DNA of 37,051 nt, taken from NCBI GenBank assembly GCA_035763745.1, contig DASUAO010000040.1, forward strand, positions 1-37,051, in the 5' to 3' direction. This DNA comes from DASUAO01 sp035763745 (GTDB taxonomy: Bacteria > Actinomycetota > Acidimicrobiia > IMCC26256 > PALSA-555). Below the pieces are notes generated by a model. That model made no database searches, was not told the DNA's origin, and saw only the letters and a program-made list of their open reading frames with translations. Shown one piece after another: positions 24,564 to 32,971 of this stretch. Position 1 is the stretch's first letter, and each line of letters starts with the position of its first letter. The position numbers and the translations under genes were made by a program.

Positions 24564-24569
24564 TAGCGT
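24564..24569 (+). promoter_or_regulatory. Candidate -10 box TAGCGT of hppA
   Basis: TAGCGT lies about 110 bp before the hppA start, which would give a leader of roughly 100 bases that contains a 6-bp hairpin (24606-24625). The -35 region is not convincing. Confidence 0.3.
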
Positions 24570-24605
24570 GCTTCCCGTTCCGGCCCGGCATCGCGACGTG
24601 CTGCT

Positions 24606-24625
24606 CCGCCCACTTCCTCGGGCGG
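24606..24625 (+). promoter_or_regulatory. Hairpin in the hppA leader
   Basis: CCGCCC and GGGCGG form a perfect 6-bp stem with an 8-base loop, 51 bp before the ATG. Its role is unknown. Confidence 0.3.
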
Positions 24626-24676
24626 CGCGGTCCCTCTGCGTGATCGGGGCCTCAGGGGAGAAGGAGCTACCAGCAG

Positions 24677-27031
24677 ATGCACACCGTCGTCCTCGCGGCC
24701 GAAGGCGGATTCCAGGAGTTCGAGCTCGGTGACACCGAGTGGGCATTCCTGATCGGCTCCGTCATCACTGCCTTGCTCGCCCTGGCCGTCGGCATGGTCC
24801 TCGTCCGCGGAGTGCTCGCGGCCGATCAGGGCACACCGAAGATGATCGCCATCGCGAAGTCCATCCAGGAGGGCGCCATGGCGTACCTCCGGAGGCAGTT
24901 CCGGACGATCGCGTTGATCATCGTGCCGGTCGCCGCTCTGGTCTTCTTCACTTCCACCGAAGTGCTCAAGCCCGAGACGTTCAGTGGCGGTTCGGGCGGC
25001 CTGAGCTTTGCCGAGTCCGGGTTGTTCAGGACGCTCGCATTCGTCGCGGGTGCATTCCTGTCGGGCCTCACGGGGTTCGTCGGGATGTACCTCGCGGTGC
25101 GCGGCAACGTCCGCACCGCGGCCGCGGCACGCACGGGCTCCCTGAGGGCGGCGCTCAAGGTCGCGTTCCGCACCGGGGGAGTCGCGGGCATGTTCACCGT
25201 GGGGCTCGGCCTGCTCGGGGCGACGATCATCATCATCTGCTTCCAGAACACCTCGTCCGCGATCCTCATCGGGTTCGGGTTCGGTGGGTCGCTGATCGCG
25301 CTCTTCATGCGGGTCGGCGGCGGGATCTTCACCAAGGCGGCCGACGTCGGCGCCGACCTGGTCGGCAAGGTCGAGCAGGGCATCCCGGAGGACGACCCCC
25401 GCAACCCCGCCACGATCGCCGACAACGTCGGCGACAACGTCGGCGACTGCGCGGGTATGGCGGCCGACCTCTTCGAGAGCTACGAGGTCACGCTCGTCGC
25501 GTCGATCATCCTCGGCGTCGCGGCCTTCGACTCGATCGGCGTGAACCCCGCGCTCGGGCTGATCTTCCCCCTGGCCGCGCGCGCCGTGGGCGTGCTCGCG
25601 TCGATCGTCGGTGTCTTCATGGTCCGCGCGACCGACAAGGACAAGTCGGCGATGGCACCGATCAACCGCGGCTTCGCGACCGCCGGATTCCTCACGATCG
25701 TCGGGACCGGGATCGTGGCGTTCGCGTACGTCGGTCAGGACAACGACGCGGGGTGGGGCAGCTTCGGGCCCGGCTGGCGGGTGTTCCTGGCGGTCGTGAT
25801 CGGCCTGGTGCTGGCGCAGGTCGTCAGTCGCCTCACCGAGTACTTCACCTCGACCGAGACCCAGCCCGTGCAGGAGATCGCGGAGTCCACGCGCACCGGT
25901 CCGGCGACCACGATCCTGTCCGGGATCTCCAGCGGGCTCGAGTCGTCGGTCTGGTCGATCGTCGCGATCGCGATCTCGATCGGCGTCGGCATCATCCTCG
26001 GTGACGGCAACCTGACCTTCACCTTCTACATCGTCGCCCTCACGGGCATGGGCATGCTCGCCACCACCGGTGTGGTGGTGTCCGAGGACACCTTCGGTCC
26101 CGTCGCCGACAACGCGGCCGGGATCGCCGAGATGTCGGGCGAGTTCGACGGTGACGCCGAGAGCATCATGGTGAGCCTCGACGCGGTCGGGAACACCACG
26201 AAGGCGGTCACCAAGGGCTTCGCGATCGGGTCGGCCGTGATCGCCGCGGTCGCGCTGTTCGCGTCGTACATCGAGGTGATCGGCGACGAGTTGCTCACCG
26301 CCGCCGAGAGCGCGGGCGACAAGGTCTTCACCAACCCGCTGACCCAGGTCAACGTCGCCAACCCCGAGGTGTTCGTCGGGCTCCTCATCGGAGGCTCGAT
26401 CGCCTTCATGTTCAGCGCCGTGGCGATCCGCGCCGTGAGCCGGACGGCAGGCAAGGTGGTCGAAGAGGTCCGGCGTCAGTTCCGTGAGCGCAAGATCATG
26501 GAAGGCATCGACGAGCCCGAGCACGGCAAGGTGATCGACATCTGCACCACCGCCGCGCTGCGCGAGCTCACCACCCCCGCCTTGCTCGCGGTGCTCATGC
26601 CAGTCGTCGTCGGCTTCGGGATCGGCTACCTCCCGCTGGGCGCGTTCCTCGCGGCCGTGATCCTCACCGGTCAGCTCATGGCGGTGTTCCTGTCGAACTC
26701 CGGGGGCGCGTGGGACAACGCGAAGAAGTTCATCGAGGACGGCAACCTCGGGGGCAAGGGGAGCGAGTCGCACAAGGCCGCCGTCATCGGCGACACCGTG
26801 GGCGACCCGTTCAAGGACACCGCGGGTCCGGCCCTGAACCCGCTCATCAAGGTCATGAACCTGGTCTCGCTGCTGATCCTCCCGGCCGTGATCAGCCTGC
26901 GCGACGATGATGCCGCCCGCCTCTCGATCGCAGGTGTGGCCCTGGTCGTGGTGCTCGCCTCGATCGCGTACTCGAAGCGCAAGGGTGGCGGGTTCGCCGA
27001 CGAGGCCGAGTCGGTGGCGGCGTCGGCCTGA
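24677..27031 (+). CDS. hppA: K+-independent, probably H+-pumping membrane pyrophosphatase
   Basis: A 784-residue integral membrane enzyme, with about 16 spans, that couples PPi hydrolysis to ion export. The PPi-binding motif DVGADLVGKVE is at 223-233, followed by DDPRNPATIADNVGDNVGDC; a second metal-binding block is DTVGDPFKDTAGPALNP near the C-terminus. The K+-dependence switch reads GNTTKA with lysine at position 509; relatives with lysine here (instead of alanine) do not need K+, so this should be a K+-independent H+ pump. Ion choice is not proven by this alone. AAGGAG (24661-24666) precedes ATG by ten bases. The gene follows the K+ block in the same direction, 144 bp on, with its own probable leader. 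It recycles energy from biosynthetic PPi. Confidence 0.97.
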   Translation: MHTVVLAAEGGFQEFELGDTEWAFLIGSVITALLALAVGMVLVRGVLAADQGTPKMIAIAKSIQEGAMAYLRRQFRTIALIIVPVAALVFFTSTEVLKPETFSGGSGGLSFAESGLFRTLAFVAGAFLSGLTGFVGMYLAVRGNVRTAAAARTGSLRAALKVAFRTGGVAGMFTVGLGLLGATIIIICFQNTSSAILIGFGFGGSLIALFMRVGGGIFTKAADVGADLVGKVEQGIPEDDPRNPATIADNVGDNVGDCAGMAADLFESYEVTLVASIILGVAAFDSIGVNPALGLIFPLAARAVGVLASIVGVFMVRATDKDKSAMAPINRGFATAGFLTIVGTGIVAFAYVGQDNDAGWGSFGPGWRVFLAVVIGLVLAQVVSRLTEYFTSTETQPVQEIAESTRTGPATTILSGISSGLESSVWSIVAIAISIGVGIILGDGNLTFTFYIVALTGMGMLATTGVVVSEDTFGPVADNAAGIAEMSGEFDGDAESIMVSLDAVGNTTKAVTKGFAIGSAVIAAVALFASYIEVIGDELLTAAESAGDKVFTNPLTQVNVANPEVFVGLLIGGSIAFMFSAVAIRAVSRTAGKVVEEVRRQFRERKIMEGIDEPEHGKVIDICTTAALRELTTPALLAVLMPVVVGFGIGYLPLGAFLAAVILTGQLMAVFLSNSGGAWDNAKKFIEDGNLGGKGSESHKAAVIGDTVGDPFKDTAGPALNPLIKVMNLVSLLILPAVISLRDDDAARLSIAGVALVVVLASIAYSKRKGGGFADEAESVAASA

Positions 27032-27040
27032 TCCGTTCGT

Positions 27041-27079
27041 CCCGGGGTTCCGCGCACGGTTGGTGCTCGGACCCCCGGG
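27041..27079. terminator. Terminator after hppA, facing dedA
   Basis: CCCGGGGTTCCG and CGGACCCCCGGG pair over 12 positions with one T-C mismatch and a 15-base loop, starting 9 bp after the hppA stop. It lies in the 142-bp convergent gap to dedA. Confidence 0.6.
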
Positions 27080-27173
27080 ACAGCTCATCGCTGCGTAGCA
27101 CCCCGGTCGCTCTTCGCCGCCCCCGGGTCCGAGCTGGACCGCACACCCTGGTGCACGCGCCGCCGCTGCTGCG

Positions 27174-27872
27174 TCAGTTGTCGGGGTGCAGGATCTCTTC
27201 GAGCTCGTGTGCTTCGACCGCAGCCTCGGCCGGGGGGAGCGGGTCGGCGTGGATCTTCTTCGACTTGCGGTACTCGAGATACGGCGGCACGAGGGAGATG
27301 ATCACGATCAGGGCGATGATCGGCAACAGGTACTTGTCGATGCTGTCGCCGACGACGTCGCCCAGCACGTAGCCGAGCATCGTGATCCCGACGGCCCAGA
27401 GGACGGCGCCGATCACGTTGTAGCGGAGGAAGGTGCTCCGCGGCATCTCCCCGACCCCGGCAAGGACGGGCGCGAAGGTGCGCACGATAGGGACGAAGCG
27501 GGCGATGACGATGGTCTTCGGACCGTGCTTCTCGAAGAACGCCTTGGTCCGCTCCACGTACTCCTGCTTGAAGATCCTCGACTCCGGCTTGCTGAAGAGG
27601 CGAGGGCCGATGCGCGACCCGACCGTGTAGCCCACTTGGTCGCCGATGATCGCGAACGCGAACGCGCCGGGGACGACCATCCAGATCTCGAGCTTCCCCT
27701 GGCCGGCCAGGAGTCCCGCGGTGAAGAGCAGCGAGTCGCCGGGGAGGAAGAACCCGATGAGCAGCCCGGTCTCGGCGAAGACGATGAGCCAGACCGCGAT
27801 CTCCGCGTACGGGCTCAGCGAGTCGAGCAGCTCCTTCGGGTCGAGCGAGATGCCGGCGAGAAGTCGTTGCAC
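27174..27872 (-). CDS. DedA family membrane protein
   Basis: A 232-residue protein of the DedA/VTT superfamily, flippases and membrane-homeostasis proteins that in other bacteria move undecaprenyl phosphate or phosphatidylethanolamine. The core contains FAETGLLIGFFLPGDSLLF (the re-entrant loop region, about residues 29-47), then the second repeat FFEKHGPKTIVIARFVPIVR with the conserved arginines of the family (RFxPxxR) and FLRYNVIGAVLWAVG. Four to five membrane spans are visible, and the C-terminal tail is charged. It probably acts in lipid carrier recycling, a guess from family. GTG 27872 has TACAGT 7 bp upstream. It converges on hppA and diverges from topA (234 bp gap). Confidence 0.9.
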   Translation of the reverse strand: MQRLLAGISLDPKELLDSLSPYAEIAVWLIVFAETGLLIGFFLPGDSLLFTAGLLAGQGKLEIWMVVPGAFAFAIIGDQVGYTVGSRIGPRLFSKPESRIFKQEYVERTKAFFEKHGPKTIVIARFVPIVRTFAPVLAGVGEMPRSTFLRYNVIGAVLWAVGITMLGYVLGDVVGDSIDKYLLPIIALIVIISLVPPYLEYRKSKKIHADPLPPAEAAVEAHELEEILHPDN

Positions 27873-27879
27873 GGGGACG

Positions 27880-27885
27880 ACTGTA
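27880..27885 (-). promoter_or_regulatory. -10 box TACAGT of dedA
   Basis: TACAGT ends 7 bp before GTG 27872 on the minus strand; a leaderless message is expected. Confidence 0.5.
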
Positions 27886-28106
27886 GACGCGAAGGAGTCG
27901 ATCTCTCGCCGCGTGACCGCGGTGCGGGCTCGGGAAGTCCTTACGCACATTGAGATCCGAGCGCGCGGCTTGACTCGGAGGTCACGGGTGTGTCGATCCT
28001 GTGATCGGACGGGATGCGCGGTCCTCCGTAGCGCACCGACCACACTTGACCCAGCGAGTCGCCGGTCTCCGGCGCGCCCCACGACGTGGAGCGCAGAAAG
28101 GTCCCT

Positions 28107-30959
28107 GTGCCCAAGCCATTGGTGATCGTCGAGTCACCAGCCAAGGCGAAGACCATCGAGGGCTTCCTCGGTCGCGACAACGTGCGCGTGATCGCCAGCT
28201 ACGGGCACATCCGGGACTTGCCGGGCAGTGCGAAGGCCGTCCCCGATCGGATCAAGGACAAGGAGGTCCGGCGCCTGGGGGTGGACGTCAACGACCACTT
28301 CGAGCCGGTCTGGATCGTCCCGGAGAACAAGAAGCAGTACGTGAAAGCCATCAAGGACGCGGTGAAGGACGCCAGCGAGCTCTACCTCGCGACCGATGAG
28401 GACCGCGAGGGCGAAGCGATCTCGTGGCACATCCTGCAGACCGTCAAGGTCCCCAAGGATGTCCCGGTGAAGCGGATGGTGTTCCACGAGATCACGGCCC
28501 AGGCGATCGCTCAGGCGTTCGAGGAGGGCCGCGAGCTCGACGAGAAGCTGGTGGAGGCCTACCAGGGTCGTCGGGTCCTCGACCGCCTGTTCGGCTACGA
28601 GATGTCCCTCGTCACCCGGCGGCGGGCCGGCGGCGCGAGCTCCGCGGGCCGGGTCCAGAGCGTCGCCGCCCGGCTCGTCGTCGAGCGCGAGCGCGAGCGC
28701 ATGGCGTTCCGAGCGGCCTCCTACTGGGACCTCCAGGCCACCTTCCACTCCGGTGACTCGGACTTCTCGGCCGGCCTGGTCGCGGTCGACGGCCGCCGGC
28801 TGGCCGTGGGGAAGGACTTCGAGGCGACCTCCGGGCAGCTCAAGGCGTCGTCCGACGTCGCCCTGCTCGACGAGGCGGCGGCCTCCGACCTCGCGGAACG
28901 GGTGCGCGACGTCCCCTATCGGGTCGATTCCGTCGAGACGAAGTCGTTCACGGAACGACCCCGCCCACCGTTCACGACCTCGACGATCCAGCAGGAGGCT
29001 GCCCGCAAGCTCGGGTTCAGCGCGGCGCGCACGATGTCGATCGCGCAGAAGCTCTACGAGAACGGACACATCACCTACATGCGGACCGACAGCACGAACC
29101 TGTCGGCGCAGGCGGTCACGGCCGCGCGCAGCCAGATCCGAGCGCTCTACGGCGACGAGTACCTCCCCGCCGAACCGCGGGCCTACAAGGGCAAGGTGAA
29201 GAACGCGCAGGAAGCGCACGAGGCGATCCGGCCGGCCGGCGACCAGATGCGGGTCCCCGACGATCTCGCGGCGGAGCTGCACACCAGCGACGAGCGTCGC
29301 CTGTACGAGCTGGTCTGGAAGCGGACGGTCGCCTGCCAGATGGCCGACGCCAAGGTCCGTCGCGTCACCGCGCGCCTCGTGGCGACGGCGACCGGCGCCG
29401 CCGAGGTCGTGACCTTCCAGGCCACCGGACGGACGATCGAGTTCCCGGGCTACCTCCGTGCCTACGTGGAAGGCGCCGACGACCCCGACGCCGAGCTCGA
29501 CGACCGCGAGGCGTTGCTGCCCCCCCTCTCCGAGGGCGACGACGCGCGCTGCACGGCGCTCGAGCCGAGCGGCCACACGACCCAGCCGCCCGCGCGGTAC
29601 ACCGAGGCGTCATTGGTGAAGGAGCTCGAGGAGCGCGGCATCGGTCGACCGTCGACGTACGCGTCCGTCATCGAGACCCTGCTGCGGCGCGACTACGTCT
29701 GGAAGAAGGGGAGCGCGCTCGTCCCGTCGTGGACCGCGTTCGCGAAGCAGCAGCTTCTCGAACGTCACTTCCCACAGCTGATCGACTACGAGTTCACCGC
29801 GACGATGGAGGAAGCACTCGACGCGATCGCACGCGGCGAGGGCGAGGCAGAGAAGTGGCTGCACGCGTTCTGGTTCGGCGACGGCACCCCGGGCCTCAAG
29901 GAGCTTGTCGACGACGATCACCTCGCGACCATCGACCCTGCGGTCGTGAACGCGGTGCACATCGGGAACGACGCCCAGGGTCGCGAGATCCTCGTGCGGG
30001 TCTGGAACAACGGCGCCAGTGTCAACCGCGAGGAAGAGCGCGCACCGGTGCCCGCCGACCTCTGCCCCGACGAGCTCACGGTCGCGAAGGCCGAGGAGCT
30101 GATCAAGGAGGGATCCGGAGGGCCCCGGGTGCTCGGCGAGGACCCGGAGACCGGGCTGCCGGTCATGGTGCTCACCGGACGGTTCGGCCCGTTCGTCCAG
30201 CTCGGAGAGATGGAGGAGGGGTCGAAGGAGAAGCCCAAGCGGGCGTCGCTATTCACGGGCATGACCGCCAACACGATGGAGTTCGACGACGCGCTGCGTC
30301 TGCTCTCGCTCCCCCGCGTCGTGGGTGTCGGCGCCGACGGGCTGGAGGTCACCGCCCAGAACGGTCGTTACGGTCCCTACCTCAAGCGGGGGACCGACAG
30401 CCGCAGCCTCGAGGCCGAGGAGCAGCTGTTCACGGTCACGATGGAGCAGGCCGAAGCGCTGTTCGCGCAGCCGAAGCGCCGGGGCCGTCAGGCCAAGCCT
30501 CCGATCGCCGACCTCGGGGCGCACCCGGAGTCCGGCGCGTCGGTGCGCGTGCTCGACGGCCGCTTCGGTCCGTACGTGACCGACGGCACCATCAACGCGA
30601 CGGTCCCGCGAGGAGTGGATCCGGCGTCGATCGACCTCGAGCAGGCGGTCGAGCTGCTGCGCGAGCGCGAGGCACGCGGGCCGGCCACCAAGCCCAAGAA
30701 GAAGGGCACCAAGAAGAAGGCCACGAAGAAGAAGGCCACGAAGAAGAAGGCCACGAAGCGCACGACCAAGGGGTCGGCCCCGAGGACGACGACGCGTGTC
30801 GTGAAGAAGGGGACGAGCGCGCGGGCGAAGGCGGCGAAGAAGTCGGCCGCGAAGGCGACGGCGCGGGCCGAGCAGGCCGAAGCGCACACGTCGCCCGGCG
30901 ACGCGGAGACTGCCACTGCGTCGGGACCCGCTGATCCCGCCGGAGCGGAAGCGCTCTAG
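28107..30959 (+). CDS. topA: DNA topoisomerase I (type IA)
   Basis: A 950-residue enzyme that relaxes negative supercoils. The TOPRIM domain begins LVIVESPAKAKTIEGFLG with E9, and the acidic triad ATDEDREGEA gives D97, D99 and E101. The active-site tyrosine is Y324 in ITYMRTDSTNLS. The C-terminus lacks Cys4 zinc fingers; instead topoisomerase C-terminal repeats (RFGPFVQLG, GRYGPYLKRG, DGRFGPYVTDG) are followed by a lysine-rich tail from about residue 860, typical of actinobacterial TopoI and needed for processivity in characterised cases. GTG 28107 is chosen because AGAAAGG (28095-28101) lies five bases before it; the in-frame GTG 28086 is less likely. TTGACT at 27970 could be a -35 of the promoter. 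The gene ends with TAG, the only clear TAG stop among the genes here. Confidence 0.97.
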   Translation: MPKPLVIVESPAKAKTIEGFLGRDNVRVIASYGHIRDLPGSAKAVPDRIKDKEVRRLGVDVNDHFEPVWIVPENKKQYVKAIKDAVKDASELYLATDEDREGEAISWHILQTVKVPKDVPVKRMVFHEITAQAIAQAFEEGRELDEKLVEAYQGRRVLDRLFGYEMSLVTRRRAGGASSAGRVQSVAARLVVERERERMAFRAASYWDLQATFHSGDSDFSAGLVAVDGRRLAVGKDFEATSGQLKASSDVALLDEAAASDLAERVRDVPYRVDSVETKSFTERPRPPFTTSTIQQEAARKLGFSAARTMSIAQKLYENGHITYMRTDSTNLSAQAVTAARSQIRALYGDEYLPAEPRAYKGKVKNAQEAHEAIRPAGDQMRVPDDLAAELHTSDERRLYELVWKRTVACQMADAKVRRVTARLVATATGAAEVVTFQATGRTIEFPGYLRAYVEGADDPDAELDDREALLPPLSEGDDARCTALEPSGHTTQPPARYTEASLVKELEERGIGRPSTYASVIETLLRRDYVWKKGSALVPSWTAFAKQQLLERHFPQLIDYEFTATMEEALDAIARGEGEAEKWLHAFWFGDGTPGLKELVDDDHLATIDPAVVNAVHIGNDAQGREILVRVWNNGASVNREEERAPVPADLCPDELTVAKAEELIKEGSGGPRVLGEDPETGLPVMVLTGRFGPFVQLGEMEEGSKEKPKRASLFTGMTANTMEFDDALRLLSLPRVVGVGADGLEVTAQNGRYGPYLKRGTDSRSLEAEEQLFTVTMEQAEALFAQPKRRGRQAKPPIADLGAHPESGASVRVLDGRFGPYVTDGTINATVPRGVDPASIDLEQAVELLREREARGPATKPKKKGTKKKATKKKATKKKATKRTTKGSAPRTTTRVVKKGTSARAKAAKKSAAKATARAEQAEAHTSPGDAETATASGPADPAGAEAL
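30711..30755 (+). repeat. Three 15-bp tandem copies in the topA tail
   Basis: AAGAAGAAGGCCACG occurs three times without change and encodes KKKAT repeats in the basic tail. An imperfect copy precedes and another follows. Copy number could vary between strains. Confidence 0.85.
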
Positions 30960-30962
30960 CCT
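30957..30962 (+). promoter_or_regulatory. -10 box TAGCCT overlapping the topA stop codon
   Basis: TAGCCT begins with the TAG stop of topA and ends 9 bp before GTG 30972 of the MFS gene. If used, the MFS-tmk-holB operon has a leaderless transcript of its own. Confidence 0.45.
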
Positions 30963-30971
30963 TCCTCCGTC

Positions 30972-32360
30972 GTGAGCGCGGACCAGCCGGCACCCTTCAT
31001 CCCGGCGAGCCCGGACGAGCCCCCGGTCCCGCCGACGCCATGGCGGGTCTTCGGCACGAAGTCCTACTTCCGGCTGTGGCTGGCCCAGGTCGTCTCCAGC
31101 ACCGGCGACTGGATCGGCCTGATCGCGATCCTGGCGATCGCGGCGCGTGTCTCCGACAACTCGGGGGCGGCGGTGAGCCTCGTGATGGTCGCCCGGGTGG
31201 TGCCGGGTTTCTTCCTGGGGACCGTCGGCGGGGTGGTGATCGACCGGTTCGACCGGCGGCGCGTGATGGTCTCGTGTGATGTCGCTCGGGCGAGCCTCCT
31301 CCTCCTGCTCCCGTTCGTCGACACACTGCTCGGCCTCGTGCTCATCTCGTTCGGCCTCGAGATCCTCACGCTGCTGTGGGGACCCGCCAAGGACGCGTCC
31401 GTTCCCCACCTCGTCGATCAGTCCCAGCTCGCGTCCGCGAACAGCCTGTCGCTGGTCGCGTCGTACGCGACGTTCCCGGTCGCGTCGATCGCGTTCTCGC
31501 TGCTGGCGGCGCTCGCGGCGTGGCTGGGGACCTTCGACGCGCTCGCGTCGCTGCGCGTCGACCAGGAGGTGCTCGCGCTCGCACTCGATGCCTGCACGTT
31601 CCTCGTCTCCGCGTTCATCGTCTTCCGGCTGCCGATCCCACACGACCGCGAGCGGCACCCCGAGCGCGTCGACCTCACGCAGTCGATCCGTGACATCAAG
31701 GAAGGGCTGCACTTCATCTCGACGCACCCGCGGGTCCGCGGGGTGATCGTCGGGCTCGGGCTCGGTCTGATCGGGGCCGGCGCGATGATCCCGCTCGGTC
31801 CCGCGTTCGCCAAGCAGGGGCTGAGCGGCGACAGCGCGACCTTCGGTGTGCTGATGACCGCACTCGGGATGGGCGCCGCGATCGGGGTGGTGTTGCTCCT
31901 CGTGTTCCAGAAGTGGCTGCAGCGTGAGGCGGTGTTCGACTACGGGATCATGGGCACCGGTCTGCTGCTGATCTTCGCGGTCTCGCTCTCGTCGTTGTTC
32001 CCGGCCGCGTTGATGGTCGGGTTCGTCGGTGCGTTCGCGGGAACGTCGTACGTGACCGGCTTCACTGTCCTCCAGGAGACCGTGCACGACGAGCTCCGGG
32101 GCCGGACGTTCGCGACGCTGTACACGGTCATCCGCATGTGCCTGCTCGTGTCGCTCGTGATCTCACCGCTGTGGGCCGACTTCTGGACGTGGTTCGTCGG
32201 GCTGTTCCCCGGCGACGGGGTCGTGGAGTTCGGCGACACGTCGTACGCGTTCCCCGGTGTGCGCATCGCGCTGTGGGGTGGTGGGCTGATCACCTTCCTC
32301 GCCGGGTTCTGGGCCCGACGTTCGTGGAAGCAGGCCCAACGCGCGGAGGTCGTGGCGTGA
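30972..32360 (+). CDS. Major facilitator superfamily transporter, tmk-linked
   Basis: A 462-residue MFS protein with about 12 membrane spans and a 25-residue proline-rich cytoplasmic N-terminus. The first span region (FRLWLAQVVSSTGDWIGLIA) and the loop-2/3 motif GGVVIDRFDRRRVM match the MFS type that in some actinobacteria (Streptomyces, for example) is fused to thymidylate kinase. Here the two remain separate genes: the stop overlaps the tmk start as GTGA. Substrate unknown; the long-standing linkage suggests a nucleotide-related or cell-envelope role, but nothing proves it. GTG 30972 has TAGCCT 9 bp upstream and only 12 bp separate it from topA. Confidence 0.88.
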   Translation: MSADQPAPFIPASPDEPPVPPTPWRVFGTKSYFRLWLAQVVSSTGDWIGLIAILAIAARVSDNSGAAVSLVMVARVVPGFFLGTVGGVVIDRFDRRRVMVSCDVARASLLLLLPFVDTLLGLVLISFGLEILTLLWGPAKDASVPHLVDQSQLASANSLSLVASYATFPVASIAFSLLAALAAWLGTFDALASLRVDQEVLALALDACTFLVSAFIVFRLPIPHDRERHPERVDLTQSIRDIKEGLHFISTHPRVRGVIVGLGLGLIGAGAMIPLGPAFAKQGLSGDSATFGVLMTALGMGAAIGVVLLLVFQKWLQREAVFDYGIMGTGLLLIFAVSLSSLFPAALMVGFVGAFAGTSYVTGFTVLQETVHDELRGRTFATLYTVIRMCLLVSLVISPLWADFWTWFVGLFPGDGVVEFGDTSYAFPGVRIALWGGGLITFLAGFWARRSWKQAQRAEVVA

Positions 32361-32971
32361 GTGCTCGTGGCCGGTTCATCGTGCTGGAGGGAGGCGACGC
32401 GACGGGAAAGAGCACCCAGGTGCGCCGGTTGGCGCAGCGTTTGCGCGATCGGGGTCACGACGTCGTCGAGACGTTCGAGCCCGGCGCCACCGCGCTCGGC
32501 GCCCAGCTGCGCTCAGTGCTGCTCGACGGTCGGGCGGCGATCGACCCGACCACCGAGGCCCTGCTGATGGCCGCGGATCGCGCGCAGCACGTCGCGGAGG
32601 TGCTGCGCCCTGCGCTCGACCGCGGGGCCTGGGTGGTCAGTGACCGCTTCGTCCCGTCGTCCCTCGCGTACCAGGGGGTCGCGCGCGGGCTGGGCGTCGA
32701 GCGCATCGAGGAGCTGAACCGGCTCGCGGCCGGCGGGATCACGCCCGACCTCGTGGTGGTCCTCGAGGTCTCGACCTCGGAGGCCCGCCGCCGTCTCGGA
32801 GCCGAACGCGACCGCCTCGAGGGCGAGAGCGCGGCGTTCGTCGGGGCCGTGCATGATGCGTACCGCGATCTGGCCCCCGACCGGGGCTGGGCGGTGGTCG
32901 ACGGCGAGGCGTCACCCGACGCGGTGGCCGATGCCATCTGGACCTTGGTCGAGGAGCGGTGCACACCATGA
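32357..32971 (+). CDS. tmk: Thymidylate kinase
   Basis: A 204-residue dTMP kinase, the enzyme making dTDP for DNA synthesis. The P-loop EGGDATGKST is at residues 11-20. The DR(Y/F/H) motif appears as VVSDRFVPSSLAYQG near 93-106, which with the following RGLGVERIEELNRLAAGGITPDL is the standard tmk core. The lid segment has RLGAERDRLEGES; the arginine positions indicate a type with catalytic arginine in the P-loop-distant lid. Length and motifs are complete. GTG 32357 overlaps the MFS stop, and its own stop overlaps the holB ATG (ATGA), so all three genes are coupled. Confidence 0.95.
   Translation: MSARGRFIVLEGGDATGKSTQVRRLAQRLRDRGHDVVETFEPGATALGAQLRSVLLDGRAAIDPTTEALLMAADRAQHVAEVLRPALDRGAWVVSDRFVPSSLAYQGVARGLGVERIEELNRLAAGGITPDLVVVLEVSTSEARRRLGAERDRLEGESAAFVGAVHDAYRDLAPDRGWAVVDGEASPDAVADAIWTLVEERCTP

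Noticed and set aside
24563..27088. An 841-codon frame antisense to hppA
   Set aside because: Charged, repetitive shadow of a membrane protein gene; no family features.
30690..30780. CRISPR-like short repeats
   Set aside because: The repeats lie in frame in topA and encode lysine-rich units; there are no spacers.
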